64,000 nt of DNA from Myotis daubentonii (taxonomy: Eukaryota > Chordata > Mammalia > Chiroptera > Vespertilionidae). Shown piece after piece: positions 23,262 through 34,985 of the stretch. The notes under the pieces were generated by a model that saw only the letters and a program-made list of their open reading frames with translations, did not search any database and was not told the origin of the DNA. The position numbers were made by a program, and so were the translations under genes. The stretch is from contig NC_081852.1 of assembly GCF_963259705.1 (NCBI RefSeq), positions 59,892,859 through 59,956,858 on the forward strand, given 5' to 3'. Position 1 is the stretch's first letter. Each line of letters begins with the position of its first letter.

Positions 23262-23384
23262 ATATACTTTTTTTATTGATTTCAGAAAGGAAGGGAGAGG
23301 GAGATAGAAACATTAATGATGAGAGAGAATCATTGATCAGCTGCCTCATGCATACCCCCTACTGGGATCAAGCCTGCAACCCAA
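23262..23384 (-). mobile_element. 5'-truncated Ves SINE abutting a Helitron
   Basis: The tail and body are clear (pyrimidine-rich body, ATCATTGATCAGCTGCCTC stretch), but the element stops at GCAACCCA, just before the head would begin. The Helitron's 5' TC starts at the next base. Poorly matched T/A-rich sequence on either side (about 23247-23261 and 23771-23783) could be its target duplication. Confidence 0.8.
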
Positions 23385-23770
23385 TCTATACTAATAATAG
23401 GATAATATGCAAATTGGTAAGGACGCTACCACATTAACGACTGATCAGCAGTCTGCGTGTGCAGCAGGCGGGGGTGGGCAGGGACTTGCAGTGTTGGGGA
23501 CGGGGGCCGAGAGGCCTCTCTACCGTAGGCCAGCCTGGGGGCAGGGCCACAGTGGGGGCCTCCGTGCGCCTGCACCAGGGGTCCGCAGGCCTCTGCTATG
23601 ACCTAGCCTGGGGGTCCGCAGGCCTCCCCTGGCCCCGGCCTACCTCTTTGGGGCAATGGATCGCAAGGCTCCCGGACTGTGACGGGGCACAGGCCAGGCT
23701 GGGGGATCCCTCCCCACCCCCCTGCCACCCCCCAGCCAAAGTGCATGAATTTTGTGCACCAGGCCACTAG
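23385..23770 (+). mobile_element. Non-autonomous Helitron (HeliBat type), 386 bp
   Basis: It starts TCTATACTAATAATAGGATA and ends GGCCACTAG, lying between A (23384) and T (23771). TC at the 5' end, CTAG at the 3' end and insertion between A and T without duplication are the hallmarks of Helitrons. Just before the end, GTGCATGAATTTTGTGCAC (23744-23762) forms the expected short hairpin. It codes for no Rep-helicase, so it moved by rolling-circle transposition driven in trans. The GC-rich filler contains a repeated GGGTCCGCAGGCCTC unit (about 23579 and 23610). Confidence 0.93.
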
Positions 23771-24155
23771 TAGGTTTTTAAAAGAAAAGCAGCCCAACAG
23801 AAAAAGAGGCCAATAATATGCCCAGAAATTCATGTAAAAGGAACTGCAAAGACCCAGAAACATGTATGATTCAGTAACACCAGCAATTGGAGAAAAATAA
23901 AATGGAAAGAGTGTAGGATTTCATTTACGCAAAATGTTCAGAATTGAGACCTAAAGTGGGTTCACGGTTGACCAGGGCTGGGGAGCGACTGCTGATAGAC
24001 CTTTGCTTTCTTACTGGGGTGAAAAAATGCATAATTGGATTGTTTTGATGGTTACACAACTGTTGAATATAGTAAAATAAAAACCATGGAACTGCACACC
24101 TCAGTGGATAAATTATATGGTATATGAATTATATCTCACTAAATCTGTTTAGAAA

Positions 24156-24509
24156 ATGGAGTGATGATTGAGTCATTGGTGAAACAACACACTGGAAATG
24201 TTAAATGCTCAACAACATATTATACATACTTGTGGGTGTCCAGCCCCACGGCGAGAGTACGTGGGGGAGGATCACAGAATGCTGTGCACCCGGAGGAGGG
24301 GAGGCTCAGGAAGGGGTGCAGTCACTGTCTTTTTCTCTCTTAAAAAGACTGGACATCGACGTTTGTCAACCTGGACAGTCACGCGTGGCTGTGACTCTGA
24401 GGAACTTTTCTGTTTGTTTCACCTTCTATTTGGTCCCAGCTTTCCTGCTCCTCAGCCACATCTGCATTGCTTTGTGGTTTATCCCTGTGCAGTGTGTGTA
24501 CCAGAAGCC

Positions 24510-24577
<68 letters not shown>

Positions 24578-25254
24578 TATGTGTACATTATACATCAAAA
24601 TGTAGTCAATAACTATTAGGGAAATTGCATTTCTCTTTATCTCCTGTAATTAGGTCTTAGCTACAAGCCCTGTTCTTTGTTCTCGTCTGCAGCATGACCG
24701 ATGTGTGCGGCACCGTTCACTGTAAACCCCCAGTAGCTGTGAGGCAGCGACTGCATCCATCTCTCCACAGAAAATCACTCAGTGCTTATTTATTGTGGGT
24801 CTAGCCCGGCCCCCGACATGCCATCCCCAGGACATGGCCCAGGAAAGAAGACGAGCCCCCTGGCAGGGCTGGTATCCATCCGTCCCAGCTCTCGGCTTCC
24901 CATCCAGCAGAAGAGCAGGCAGGCAAGGGGCGGCTGGGGGGCGGCTCTGGGTCCCTTGTCCGGGACCCGGTTAGCATAATGTGGAAATGGGGGCTTGGGT
25001 GGGAGGGGCGCCTCGCTGGGGTATGTTTAGTTGTCCCTGGATTTATGGGTCTGGAGTTGCTAATTTTCTGTAGAATAGTCATTGCTCTTATTACAGAAAA
25101 CGGTCTATTTTTTAAAGCTGCAGAAGGCTCTGGAATACAAAACAGCTTTTGCAATTCTTTTGACTGATTTATTTATAAGGGAGTTTGTTTGTTTCTTGCC
25201 GTTAGTTGATTTTGATGGAAGCTGCAAAATTAGGCAAGAGAGTCTGGGGGCATC
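24156..25254. other. Single-copy interval with a GA microsatellite
   Basis: No gene. The open frames at 24198-24612 run into the GA repeat and are artefacts. The AT-rich part 25020-25230 could be regulatory. Confidence 0.4.
24512..24573 (+). repeat. (GA)n microsatellite
   Basis: About 31 GA units with no interruption. Likely polymorphic. Confidence 0.95.
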
Positions 25255-28070
25255 CGTATAGCTCCGTGAAACTAACCTGCTAAATTTATACTTACATTTA
25301 TACTTATGTTTATATTTGAGTAGAAAAATGACAGCAATGATAAATGGGCAGGAGGAAGAAAGGAACTGGGGTTATTCTGTTGTGATAGGTGTTAGCACTA
25401 GCCTTGAAGTGGCAGACCTGGATTAGTTGTAAATGTATATTGCAGACTCTAGGACAACCAATACAAAAAATTGTTTTAAAGTAGAAAAAATAAACTGATA
25501 AAGAAGAGAAAATGGAATCATATAAAACATTCAGTTAAAATCCTAAAAGGCAGAAGAAGAGTGGAGGACAAAAATAGGAGACAAGAACATGGGCACCAAA
25601 TAGAAAACAGCCATGAACGTGGTAGCTGTTAATCCAACCACATCAGCAATCACTCTGAATGGCAATGGTCCGAATGCATTAATTAAAAGACAGAGATTGT
25701 CAGTGGATCAAAAACACTACCCAAGCTTCTGTTGTCTACAAAACAAACAAACAGCACACATTTTAAGTATAAAGACACAGACATAAAACGTAAATGGATG
25801 GAGAAAAACATAGCATGCTAACACTAATGAAAAGGAAGCAGGAGTCACTATATTAATTTCAGAGAGAGCAGACTTCAAAGTAAGGAGTAAAAGAGGGCAT
25901 CGTATAATGATAAAAGGGCCCGTGCTCCAAGAAGACATAATTTTTAATGTGTATGCGCCTGACAACAGAAGCATCAAACTGCATGAGGCAAAAACTAATA
26001 GAACCGCAAGGAGGAATAGATGGCTGTTTCATCATAGCTGGAGACTCTAACGCCCCTCACTCAGACACAGACAGATCCAGCAGGCAGGAAATCAGTAAGA
26101 ACAGAGTCAAACTCAACAACACCATCAATCAACCGCACGTAATTGACATCTTCAGACTACTTCATCCAATCGCAGGAGAAATCACATTTTTCTTACGCTC
26201 TTGTGGAACATTTATCGAGATAGACCCGATTCGGGGCCAGAAAACACACTTTAAGAAATTTAAAAGAACAGAAATCATATATTGTCTACTCTCAGATCAC
26301 AATGGAATTAAACAAGAAATCAATAATGGAAAGACAGCCAGAAAATCCCCAACTACATGGAGATTAAACAACAGATTTCTAAATAACCTGTCGATCAAAG
26401 AAAAAAATCTTAGGGGGAATTAAATATATATATATGTATATATGTATATAGTATTGGATGAAAATAAAAACACAATTTCAAGATGTATGGGATGCAGCAA
26501 AATGCAGTGCTTCAAGGGGAATTTATATCATTGAATGCATATATTAAAAAGATGGAATATCTAAAATCAATCATCTAATTTGTCACTTTAGGAAAAGAAG
26601 GGCAAATGAAATCCTAAATAAGCAAAGAAAACAAGCAAGAATTACAGCAGCAATCAGTGACATTGGAAACAGGAAATCAATCGAGAAAAATCAACAAAAC
26701 CAAAATCGGGTTCTTTAAAGAGATCTATAAAATTAATAATCCTCATGACAAGCTAACTGTGAATAAGAGAGAGAGGACACATAGTATTAATTCCAAAAAA
26801 TGAAAGTGGAGACATCACTACAGAGACAATGGAAATTAAAATGATAATAAATATTACGAAAGAACTTGATAATCACAAATTTGATCATCTATGTGCAATG
26901 AACCAATTCCTTGAGAGAGACAATCTGCCAACACTCAGTCACGAAGAGACAGATGGTCTGAATAGGCCTGTATCTATCAAAGAAGTTGAGGTGATCATTC
27001 ATAACTTCCACAATGGAAGCATGAGGCCCACATGAGTTTACTGGTGAATTCTACTGAACATGTCAGGAAGAACTTGTAACGAGTGTCCACAGCCTCTTCC
27101 AGAGTCTAGAAGCAGAGTGAATACTTCCCATTCTCCTCTCATAGATTGCCATTATGCCAAACCAGACAAAGACGTTATAAGAAAACTACAGACCAATCTC
27201 TCTCATGAACATAGATCTAAAAATCCTCAACAAATAGCAGCAAATCAAATCCAACGTTGCACAGAAAGGACTGTACACCTCCACCAACTGTGATTGACCA
27301 CAGGTATGCAATGTGAGCTCAACATTCAAAAAGGAACGCCTGTAATCTATCACATCGACAGGTGAAAAGAGAGAGAGCACACGATCCTATCCATAGAGGC
27401 AGAAGAGCATTTGCCAGAATCCAGTGCCCCTTCGTGATAAAACTTCTCAGTGAACTAGGACTAGAGGGGACCTTTCTCAACTTCATGACGAATATCTACA
27501 AAAACTACAGCTAACATCATACTTACCGGTGGAGAACTCAGAGCTCCCCCATTCAGGTCAGGTACAAGGTCAGGATGAAACCTCTCACCACTCCTTTTCA
27601 ACAGCATACTGAAGTCTTTGCTACTGCAATGAAGCAAGAAAGGAAATAAAAAACATTCAGATTGGGAATGAAGACATACACTTGTCTTTGCAGATAACAT
27701 GATCATCTCTGTAGAAACCCCAGAAGAACTGACAAAAAAATTCCTGGAACTAGTAAGGATTTACAGCAAGGTTTTAGGATCCAAGATTAACATTCAAGAG
27801 TCCATTGCTTTCAAATAATCAACAAGTGGAATTTGAAATTAAAACCACAGCATTTACCTTAGTACTCAAAAAATGAAATATTTAGGTATAAATCCAACAA
27901 AATAGGTACAAAATCTATACAGAAAAACTATAAAACTGATGAAAAATCAAAGATATGAATAAATGGAGAGCTATTCCATGTTGATGGTTAGAAAATCAAT
28001 TTTGTAAAGATTCAATGCCATCCTCATCAAAATCCCAGCACGTTATTTTATAGACACTGACAAACTAATT
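25255..28070 (+). mobile_element. L1M ORF1-ORF2 spacer and ORF2 fossil, 2.8 kb
   Basis: The longest L1 piece in the window covers the spacer, then ORF2 endonuclease, and the reverse transcriptase region to about two thirds of the gene, truncated at the 3' side near 28070. A 158-codon frame (25947-26423) still reads as endonuclease. It has GDSN for the catalytic GD.N motif, a DIFR block, EIDPIRG for the ID motif and SDHN for the SDH motif. In the reverse transcriptase region the active-site FADD appears as FADN near 27689-27700, so the second aspartate is lost. Several frameshifts and stops lie between. It is inactive and old. Confidence 0.85.
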
Positions 28071-28221
28071 ATTTTATTTTCTTATTTTGGCTCCACCTCC
28101 TTACAATTCCTAAGTGCGCTCCGAGGCTGGCGAGGAGAAGGGAGAGGTTGGCAGCTTATTCATTTCTATCTTTTTTTTTTTTTTTTTTCAGTGAGCACAT
28201 TTTCTTGGTAACGCTTGTTAA

Positions 28222-28402
28222 ATGAACAAAGCCAGAACTGGGTTCAAATCCCAGCTCTGATCATCACCTTCTACGTGAACTTGGGCGCGTTACTTGACCT
28301 CTCTCGACCTCGGGGTCTTCACCTGGAAACGGAGTCATGCACAGAGGCTAAGGGAGGTGTGACCGCCTGTGCGGTGTGAGCCTGGTGCCTGGCGCGGAGT
28401 CA
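28222..28402 (+). mobile_element. MIR SINE
   Basis: The head GGGTTCAAATCCCAGCTCTG (B-box region) is followed by the core ACTTGGGCGCGTTACTTGACCTCTC and the 3' part GAGCCTGGTGCCTGGCGCGG. Fairly complete for an ancient MIR. Confidence 0.8.
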
Positions 28403-29249
28403 GTGGCGAAGAAGCTGGTGAAGAACCTGCCGGACACCCTCCGGTCTGTCCCCGCGTGTCCTTAGAAAAGGCGGTGATGGCGCCACCTGCCTGCCTTGTG
28501 TGGCTAAGGGGCCACCCGTCCATCAGGCGGCTGGCCTACGGCAGGTGTGTGGGGAGCGCTTCCACGCACGGCTCCATTAAATCCAGTAACCACACTGACT
28601 AGGTCCACCTGGTGGACGAGGAAAAGGAAGCACAGAGCCGTGTATGCCTTGCGGGTCGGGCGGCGGTGAGCGGCTGCCCGCCTTCAGAGTCCCTGGTTTC
28701 ACGCATACCGAGGGCTCCTCGCATCCAGCCCACACGCCAGTTCCCACGGAAGAGGGCGATGATAAATGCGTCTGCAGTCTGCATACTTGTACGACATGTT
28801 GCCTCGGGTCCTTGCCTGGTTATACATTTAGGATCAATTTCTAAGAGCGAAATGCTTTTGAATACGTTTTGAGCTCTTTGAGGCCCGCTGCCAAATAACC
28901 CTCTGGATCCTCCCCCGCCCCCTTCCCCACATTTACAGTCCCGTTAACAGGAAATAAGAGCACTCGATAGACAACATTATCAGAGGCCACACATTTTTCA
29001 CTGGATGTGGCTTCCATATCAGACGTTTACTTTAATTCTTCGCTGCATAAATAAGACCCTTCCCCGCATCTTGATGAATAAAGTACTTTCTCTTTGAGAC
29101 CGACTTCTTTGATCAAATGCTCACGGGTCACATATCAAATTACTTCCCAGAAGAAGGTAATTATTCCTCATTGCCGCCCAGACATGGACTGAGGGCCCGC
29201 TGGGTGCCGCCTGTCCTAGAGTCCTCCTCCTGGGGAGCTGCTCCTATTA
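28403..29249. other. Single-copy interval
   Basis: GC-rich, then AT-rich after 28930. No gene recognised. The AT-rich part is listed as a candidate element. Confidence 0.4.
28930..29160. promoter_or_regulatory. Candidate regulatory element with a TCF/LEF site
   Basis: Repeat-free AT-rich DNA. At 29107-29117 it reads CTTTGATCAAA, the TCF7L2/LEF1 consensus (CTTTGAT), here nearly palindromic. Homeobox-type motifs accompany it (TTTACTTTAATTC near 29027). Regulation by Wnt signalling would be an inference from this single motif. Confidence 0.27.
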
Positions 29250-29264
29250 GAAATGAGTGCACCC

Positions 29265-29494
29265 TAGCCCGCCGGCGTGGCTCACTGGGTGAGCATTGAC
29301 CTATGACCCAGGAGGTCACGGTTTGATTCCTGGTCAGGGCACATGCCCGGGTTGTGGGCTCGATCCCCAGTGTAGGGAGTGCAGGAGGCAGCCGATCTAT
29401 GATTGTTTTTCATCATTGATGTTTCTATCTCTCTCTCTCTCTGTTCCTTCTTCCCTGAAATCAATAAAAAAAAAAAAATTTTTTTTTTTTTAAA
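29265..29494 (+). mobile_element. Full-length Ves-type SINE, 15-bp target duplication
   Basis: The head (GGCGTGGCTCACTGGGTGAG), B box (CACGGTTTGATTCCTGG), body and A-rich tail are all present. Flanks read GAAATGAGTGCACCC (29250-29264) and GAGATGAGTGCACCC (29495-29509), with one mismatch. The copy ends in A(13)T(12), which can fold into a hairpin. Confidence 0.95.
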
Positions 29495-30359
29495 GAGATG
29501 AGTGCACCCCTGTCTGTGCTTGGAAGAAGTCTCATCATCCTTCATGACCCTCAAGGCCACGGCTTGTAAAACGCCCCTTTTTCGAGGGGGTTGCAGAGAC
29601 CTGCGTCAGCCTCCTCCCCCACCCCGCTCTTCTCCCCCCCGCCCCCCGACCACACCCGAGCCTGGGCTCCAAGACGTGGAGAGAGAGCCGCAGGGGTCCA
29701 GGCGGGAACTCAGAACAGACACGCTCTTGGACGGTCGCGTTGGTGATGCGGGCTTTACTTTATTTAAAAATAGTCTGGTTTTCACACGGAATTCGTTTTG
29801 TTTTTAATGCTGCTAAGCACTTGACAGAATGGAGATAAGACATGACAATTTTTATATAAATTAGCGAGCTCTTCCATGCTCGGCGCTCTTTTCAACACCT
29901 GGCCTTCGGCGGCTGTGAGTCTGCCCCGGCGACGCACGCTGGGCTCATGTGCTGGTCCGGGAGGGAGCTCTCAGGGGGAGCCGAGTTGTGACCTGTAAGT
30001 TGTATGACAAGGCGGGACATGTGTCCAGCACGATTCAGGCCCGTGAGTGCCCATCATTTGTCCAAGTATTTTTCACCCTCTGTCCTTTTCCCAGCTGGCA
30101 TGTACTGAGTTACAAACAGGGTCCCAGGGTCGCCCAGGGAGGGAAGAGAAGCTACTGCTCCCGATGGCGTGGCTGAGCCTCATCCTGTGACCTCGTGTCC
30201 TGCAGGGATGTCACAGCCTTGGGGCGGAGGACTCGGAGCAGGACCTGCTCCAGCTCAGGCAGGTCCTGGGTGGCTGCCAGTGTGACGAGGCCCTGCAGGG
30301 AGTGTGACCAGGCCTGCCTCGCTCAGGGGAGCCTCTGCCATTGCTCAGTGGGTCGTGTG

Positions 30360-30425
30360 GCCTCACCAGGGGCGTGAGAAATGCAGAGTCCCAGGCCCCA
30401 CCCAGACTTACTGACCCGGACTGTG
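30360..30425. mobile_element. MER5-like hAT-Charlie fragment
   Basis: GAAATGCAGAGTCCCAGGCC followed by CCACCCAGACTTACTGA resembles the middle of MER5A-type elements, old non-autonomous hAT transposons. No ends are visible. Confidence 0.5.
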
Positions 30426-31837
30426 CACTTTTGTGCAAGAATCGCTGGCTGAGGCCCATGCGGGTGGCCAATTCCTGCAACAGGATCACGTGGGAAACCG
30501 TTTCTAAATGCCCATGCCAGGCACCCATCACAAAGGTTTGTGCCATCAGAGTTTTAGAAGTGCCCTATGGGGCCGGGGGAGAGAGCCAGGCCTCGGGCAG
30601 ATGGCTTCTCAGTACCCTTTAATTTTGATTTGGGTTTGAAAAAAAACGATCCTCATTAACAAAAGTTTAGTCCTTTGAATGCTGGGTTCTGACCCGCTGG
30701 AGAGGGGCTGTTCGACCTCAGCGTCCCGGCGACACCATAAAGCGAAGCAGCGTCACAGGCCGCGGGCCCCGCCTGGCCTGCGTGTGCGGTGTGGGTAACT
30801 GCAATGTCACGGCGCTTTCAAGCCATGATGGGGTTTATAACTATGATAAAACGGTGACAGCCAGTAAATTCGGATCCAGGTTCGTTTTTATTCGGAGGTT
30901 ATAACCGGCAGCGCCTTAACGTGCCTGTGGGCTCCGCGGCGTCTGGCCGGTGGCATCGCTGCCCAGGAAGGCAGGGCAAGGGGTGGCGAGGCTGCAGGCA
31001 GGAGCCCTGGCCCCGCGTGTGGGCTTGTCCCGGAGCGGTCATCATGCCCCACACAGCACCAGGAAGGACGTCCTAGGAAGATGCCATGTACGTGCTCATG
31101 AACTGATTTTGTGCCCTCATCGTCACCACCCACACCGCACACACGTCTCAGGGGCCTGGGCTCGAGGCGAGGTCCTGTGGGAACTGGATTCTGGGACGGC
31201 CCCCTGTCCCCCCAAAGTTACCAGGCTTTTGAGAGAAGCAGGGCCGTTCTGGGTCACGGTTAAGGCCAGTGTCACCGCAGAATGCTCCGGATTCAAGCGA
31301 CCGACAGCTCATTAGTCAGCAACCACCTATTTCCACCCCCAAAAAGCTTTTCTTTTAAAAAAACATTCCATTTTGCTGGTCTGTCACCTTTTACCCAGGC
31401 AGTTTTGAGGGGGTCCCAGGGAGTGAAGACTGCCCAGAGAAAAGCCCCCCCCCCGCCCCCCGCCACCCCAGGGCCGTGCCCACACACGTCTGCACCTCCA
31501 GGAGCGGGACTGAGCCCAGCCACACCCGCGCTTCCCCAAGGTGCACTCCCAGGTGACAGTCATCCTGGGACCCTCAGTGCTGACACCAGGCAAGGCCGGG
31601 GCACAGGGCTACAGATTGTCTCCCCCCCGGCCCCCCTCTCCCCCCCCATGAGCTCCGAGTCTGAAGATTTCAGACAGACCCGGAAGTCCTGGGCACCCTC
31701 TGCATGTCACCTCCCACCAGCCTGCTCACAGCTTGGAACCAGGACCCTAGGTTTTCATTTACCTCAATCAACAGCTTTTACTCCGTCCTTCCTAGCTGTG
31801 GGGGTTGAAGAAGCATAGACCACGAGAGCTGGAAAAG

Positions 31838-31985
31838 ACACAGAAAATGTAGCTAGACCCGACTTCTTCACTGGAGCGCTGAGGCCTGGAGAGTCGAGAC
31901 CATCGCTCGGCCAATTGCTGGTGAAACTGGGGTTAGACACGGGTCCCCTGACTTCTAGTTATCACTGCTCCTCCATGTGTGCCCT
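31838..31985 (-). mobile_element. MIR-like fragment, antisense
   Basis: The GCTGAGGCCTGGAGAG and GGGGTTAGACACGGGTC blocks look like an antisense MIR-class element. Decay is strong, so the class is uncertain. Confidence 0.4.
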
Positions 31986-32049
31986 TCTCCCCCCTCACCC
32001 ACCCCCAACACCACCCAGGTGCTCTAAGAACTCTTACGACCAGAAATAC

Positions 32050-32320
32050 TGACAGAATGCAACATACCATGAACTATATACTAGATGGTGTTCTTACTAA
32101 AGTGGGTCATTGCTTTTGGGGTAACCAGGCAACTAGCTGTAATTGCTGTGCTATTTCTATGATTCCATGCCAACTCAGTGAGACATGAAAAGGTAACTTA
32201 CCGGCTTTCAACACATAGGACCAGGTTCGGTGCATATGTTATTTCCATATATTTGATAAAGGCAAACATCTCAAAAATATTGCAAGCTTTAAACAGGGAG
32301 GTGACGAAACGCAGCGTGTG
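32050..32320. promoter_or_regulatory. Candidate regulatory element with an RFX X-box
   Basis: A repeat-free, AT-rich segment carries GTAACCAGGCAAC at 32121-32133. This fits the X-box rule GTNRCC-N(0-3)-RGYAAC with a one-base spacer and no mismatch. X-boxes bind RFX factors, which control ciliary genes and MHC class II promoters. No nearby gene can be seen, so the target is unknown. A CCATATATTTGATAAAGG block follows at 32247-32264. Confidence 0.3.
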
Positions 32321-33060
32321 CTGGGGGCGCCTCCCGGTTTCTTTCAGAGTCCGGAAAGCGTGTCTACTATTTATGCAGGAGGACGGAGCGTGGCTGCGAG
32401 CACCTGCCGGGACAGCCCCTTCTGAGTGCCACGCCGCCCGCCGTGTCTGCGTGCAAGGCAGCCCGTGGCGGTGCGGCGTGCAGGGAGCTGAGCACAGCTT
32501 GTGCCAGGCAATGCCCAGGGCCTGGTGGCCCTGAGCCCGCCCCGGCATCCACAGCTCCAAGGTGCAAAGGGTCACAGGGTCCCTCCACGTCTGGCTGTTT
32601 TAGTCACGGGAGTGTGGCCCCAGGCGAGCACAGCAGCATACTATCGTTTTACCACTTTCCCCATTTTTCACTTGGTTTTAGGCCGATAGACACACACATC
32701 CACGCGGGGCTCACCACAGCCTCCTGCCGAGGGCTCCAGGGACCGAGAGCTGGCAGAGCCCCTCGCCTGGCAGACGGCTGCAGAGGTTCGGCGGGCGTGG
32801 CTGTCATCGAGGCATCTTTCCTAGAGAAAAATCACACAACTTAGGTCTTTATGCTGCTTTTCCCCTTCAAAGCGCTGGGTAAGGGAATGCAAACTTACAA
32901 AGGTAACACCATAAAGGTGCCCAGAAATTACTAATGTGCCACATGCAAACTTTAGCTGTAGTGACCACAGAAGCACTTTTCATGCCTAGAAAACTTGTGA
33001 CAGACTAACTATAGAAAACACGACTCATGTAGTTAAAGCCTGTGGTCCTGTGTTTTTAAG

Positions 33061-34040
33061 CAATCATCCGCTGTGCATGTCCACCATCCGCTGCGCACGT
33101 CCAACATCCGCTGCGCACGTCCACCATCCGCTGCGCACGTCCACTATCCGCTGCGCACGTCCGTCATCCGCTGTGCATGTCCACCATCCGCTGTGAATGT
33201 CCGTCATCCGCTGCGCACGTCCACCATCCGCTGCGCACGTCCACCATCCGCTGTGCATGTCCACCATCCGCTGTGCATGTCCACCATCCGCTGTGCATGT
33301 CCACCATCCTCTGTGCATGTCCACCATCCACTGTGCATGTCCACCATCGGCTGTGCATGTCCACCATCCGCTGTGCATGTCCACCATCCGCTGTGCATGT
33401 CCACCATCTGCTGTGCATGTCCGTCATCTGCTGTGCATGTCCACCATCCGCTGTGCATGTCCACCATCCGCTGTGAATGTCCGTCATCCGCTGCGCACGT
33501 CCACCATCCGCTGCGCACGTCCACCATCCGCTGTGCATGTCCACCATCCGCTGTGCATGTCCACCATCCTCTGTGCATGTCCACCATCCGCTGTGCATGT
33601 CCACCATCCTCTGTGCATGTCCGTCATCCGCTGTGCATGTCCACCATCCGCTGTGCATGTCCACCATCGGCTGTGCATGTCCACCATCCGCTGTGCATGT
33701 CCACCAGCCACTGTGCATGTCCACCATCGGCTGTGCATGTCCACCATCCGCTGTGCATGTCCACCATCCGCTGTGCATGTCCACCATCTGCTGTGCATGT
33801 CCGTCATCTGCTGTGCATGTCCACCATCCGCTGTGCATGTCCACCATCCGCTGTGCATGTCCACCATCCTCTGTGCATGTCCGTCATCCGCTGTGCATGT
33901 CCACCATCCTCTGTGCATGTCCACCATCCACTGTGCATGTCCACCATCCTCTGTGCATGTCCACCATCCTCTGTGCATGTCCACCATCCGCTGTGCATGT
34001 CCACCATCCGCTGTGCATGTCCATCATTGGCTGTGCATGT
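33061..34040 (+). repeat. 20-bp minisatellite, 49 units
   Basis: The unit is CCACCATCCGCTGTGCATGT. Forty-nine units run in exact 20-bp register with no indels. Eight units carry CTGCGCACGT instead of CTGTGCATGT (units 2-5, 8-9 and 22-23, so clustered at the left). Units 7 and 21 carry CTGTGAATGT. Because 20 is not a multiple of 3 and the unit has no stop codon, frames on both strands stay open through the array (up to 405 codons). They are not genes: each encodes the same 20-residue periodic peptide in a different phase. Confidence 0.98.
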
Positions 34041-34794
34041 GTCCCCTTCCGGCCTCCATTGTGTCCCTGCGGCCTCAGGTGGGAGGTCCCTCAGCCAGAG
34101 CTGCTGCCCTGCTCCCCGGGGCCCCGAGCCCTGCGGGCACGAGTCCTGTTCCATCCCTGGGGACGGTGACCAAGGTCTTTCCTTCCCATGGTCTCTCCGT
34201 GGGACTAGCACTACCTGGGCTTGGAGGACGGAGACCTACGCTCCAGGATCTGTTCACTGTGCGGCCACGGGAAGATCAGGCGACTCTTGATGCCTCGGGG
34301 ATTAACCTGACTTGTGACAAGTCTGCCAGGAGTCCTTCTCTCTCCCTCAGAGGCTGTCAGGAATCAGGTTGAAGCCGCGCTGCCTCAGGAAGCTCCCGGC
34401 TGTATCAGGTCACCCTCCCTTTCCTGCTCGAGGCCACCTCCTTGCCCCACACACCGGGCAGCTGACTTTTCCATCCATTCACAAGGCATTTGCTCAGTGA
34501 GCGCCTCGAGACTGCCCAGCCTGGGCGAATAGAGTGGAGGCCAGAGTGACCAGAGGCAGCAAGGGGTCAGGTGAGGGACGCAGACGGGTACACTGTCCAC
34601 GGTCCTTTCAGGCGTGGCACCCTGACAAAGGCACCCGGCCGGGGGAGGCTGACTCGGCTGGGAGACGAACAAGAAAGGCCCTCGTTCAACATGCGGCTCC
34701 TGGAGCCGGAGCCAAGGAGCTGCGGCCAGAAGGTGGCAAAAACCAGGAGGGCGGGGATGCAGCTGCCCCGGGCGAGAAAAATGAGGCGGATCCT

Positions 34795-34985
34795 GACGTT
34801 TTGATGAAATGTCTCGAAGGTTGAAAGATGCAGTATTTCCGTGGCGCTGCAGGTACATTGTCATTGATCAAAAGGTCCTGGCGACACGGAAGGCGTTCAG
34901 GTCCGTGTGTGATCGGGACCATAAATCAGGCCGACTGTGTCCTCCGGTTGCCTGGCTGGAGGAGGACGGAGAAAGTTTGTGATGG
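34795..34985. promoter_or_regulatory. Candidate conserved non-coding element
   Basis: A repeat-free stretch of balanced base composition with retained CpGs, including TCATTGATCAAAAGG at 34861-34875. Role inferred only from composition. Confidence 0.2.

Larger units (their letters stand above)
22545..24155 (+). mobile_element. L1M ORF2 C-terminus and 3' end, with nested insertions
   Basis: Decayed ORF2 C-terminal sequence starts near 22560 and continues through 22841, 23054-23261 and 23771-23900. It ends with the L1 3' untranslated tail (about 23990-24155, with TTGGATTGTTTTGATGGTTACACAAC and ATGGTATATGAATTATATCTCA). It is broken by a Ves SINE (22842-23053), a truncated Ves SINE (23262-23384) and a Helitron (23385-23770). 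The order of nesting shows the L1 is the oldest of the four. Confidence 0.7.
29510..33060. other. Single-copy DNA with old repeat traces
   Basis: No supported gene. Several AT-rich patches (29780-29880, 30620-30680, 30820-30900) lie in GC-rich DNA. Old repeats are listed separately. A C-rich run at 31446-31470 is low-complexity. Confidence 0.4.

Noticed and set aside
33073..34290. A 405-codon frame, with 391- and 227-codon frames on both strands
   Set aside because: All lie in the 20-bp minisatellite. The unit lacks stop codons, so all phases stay open and give the same periodic peptide.
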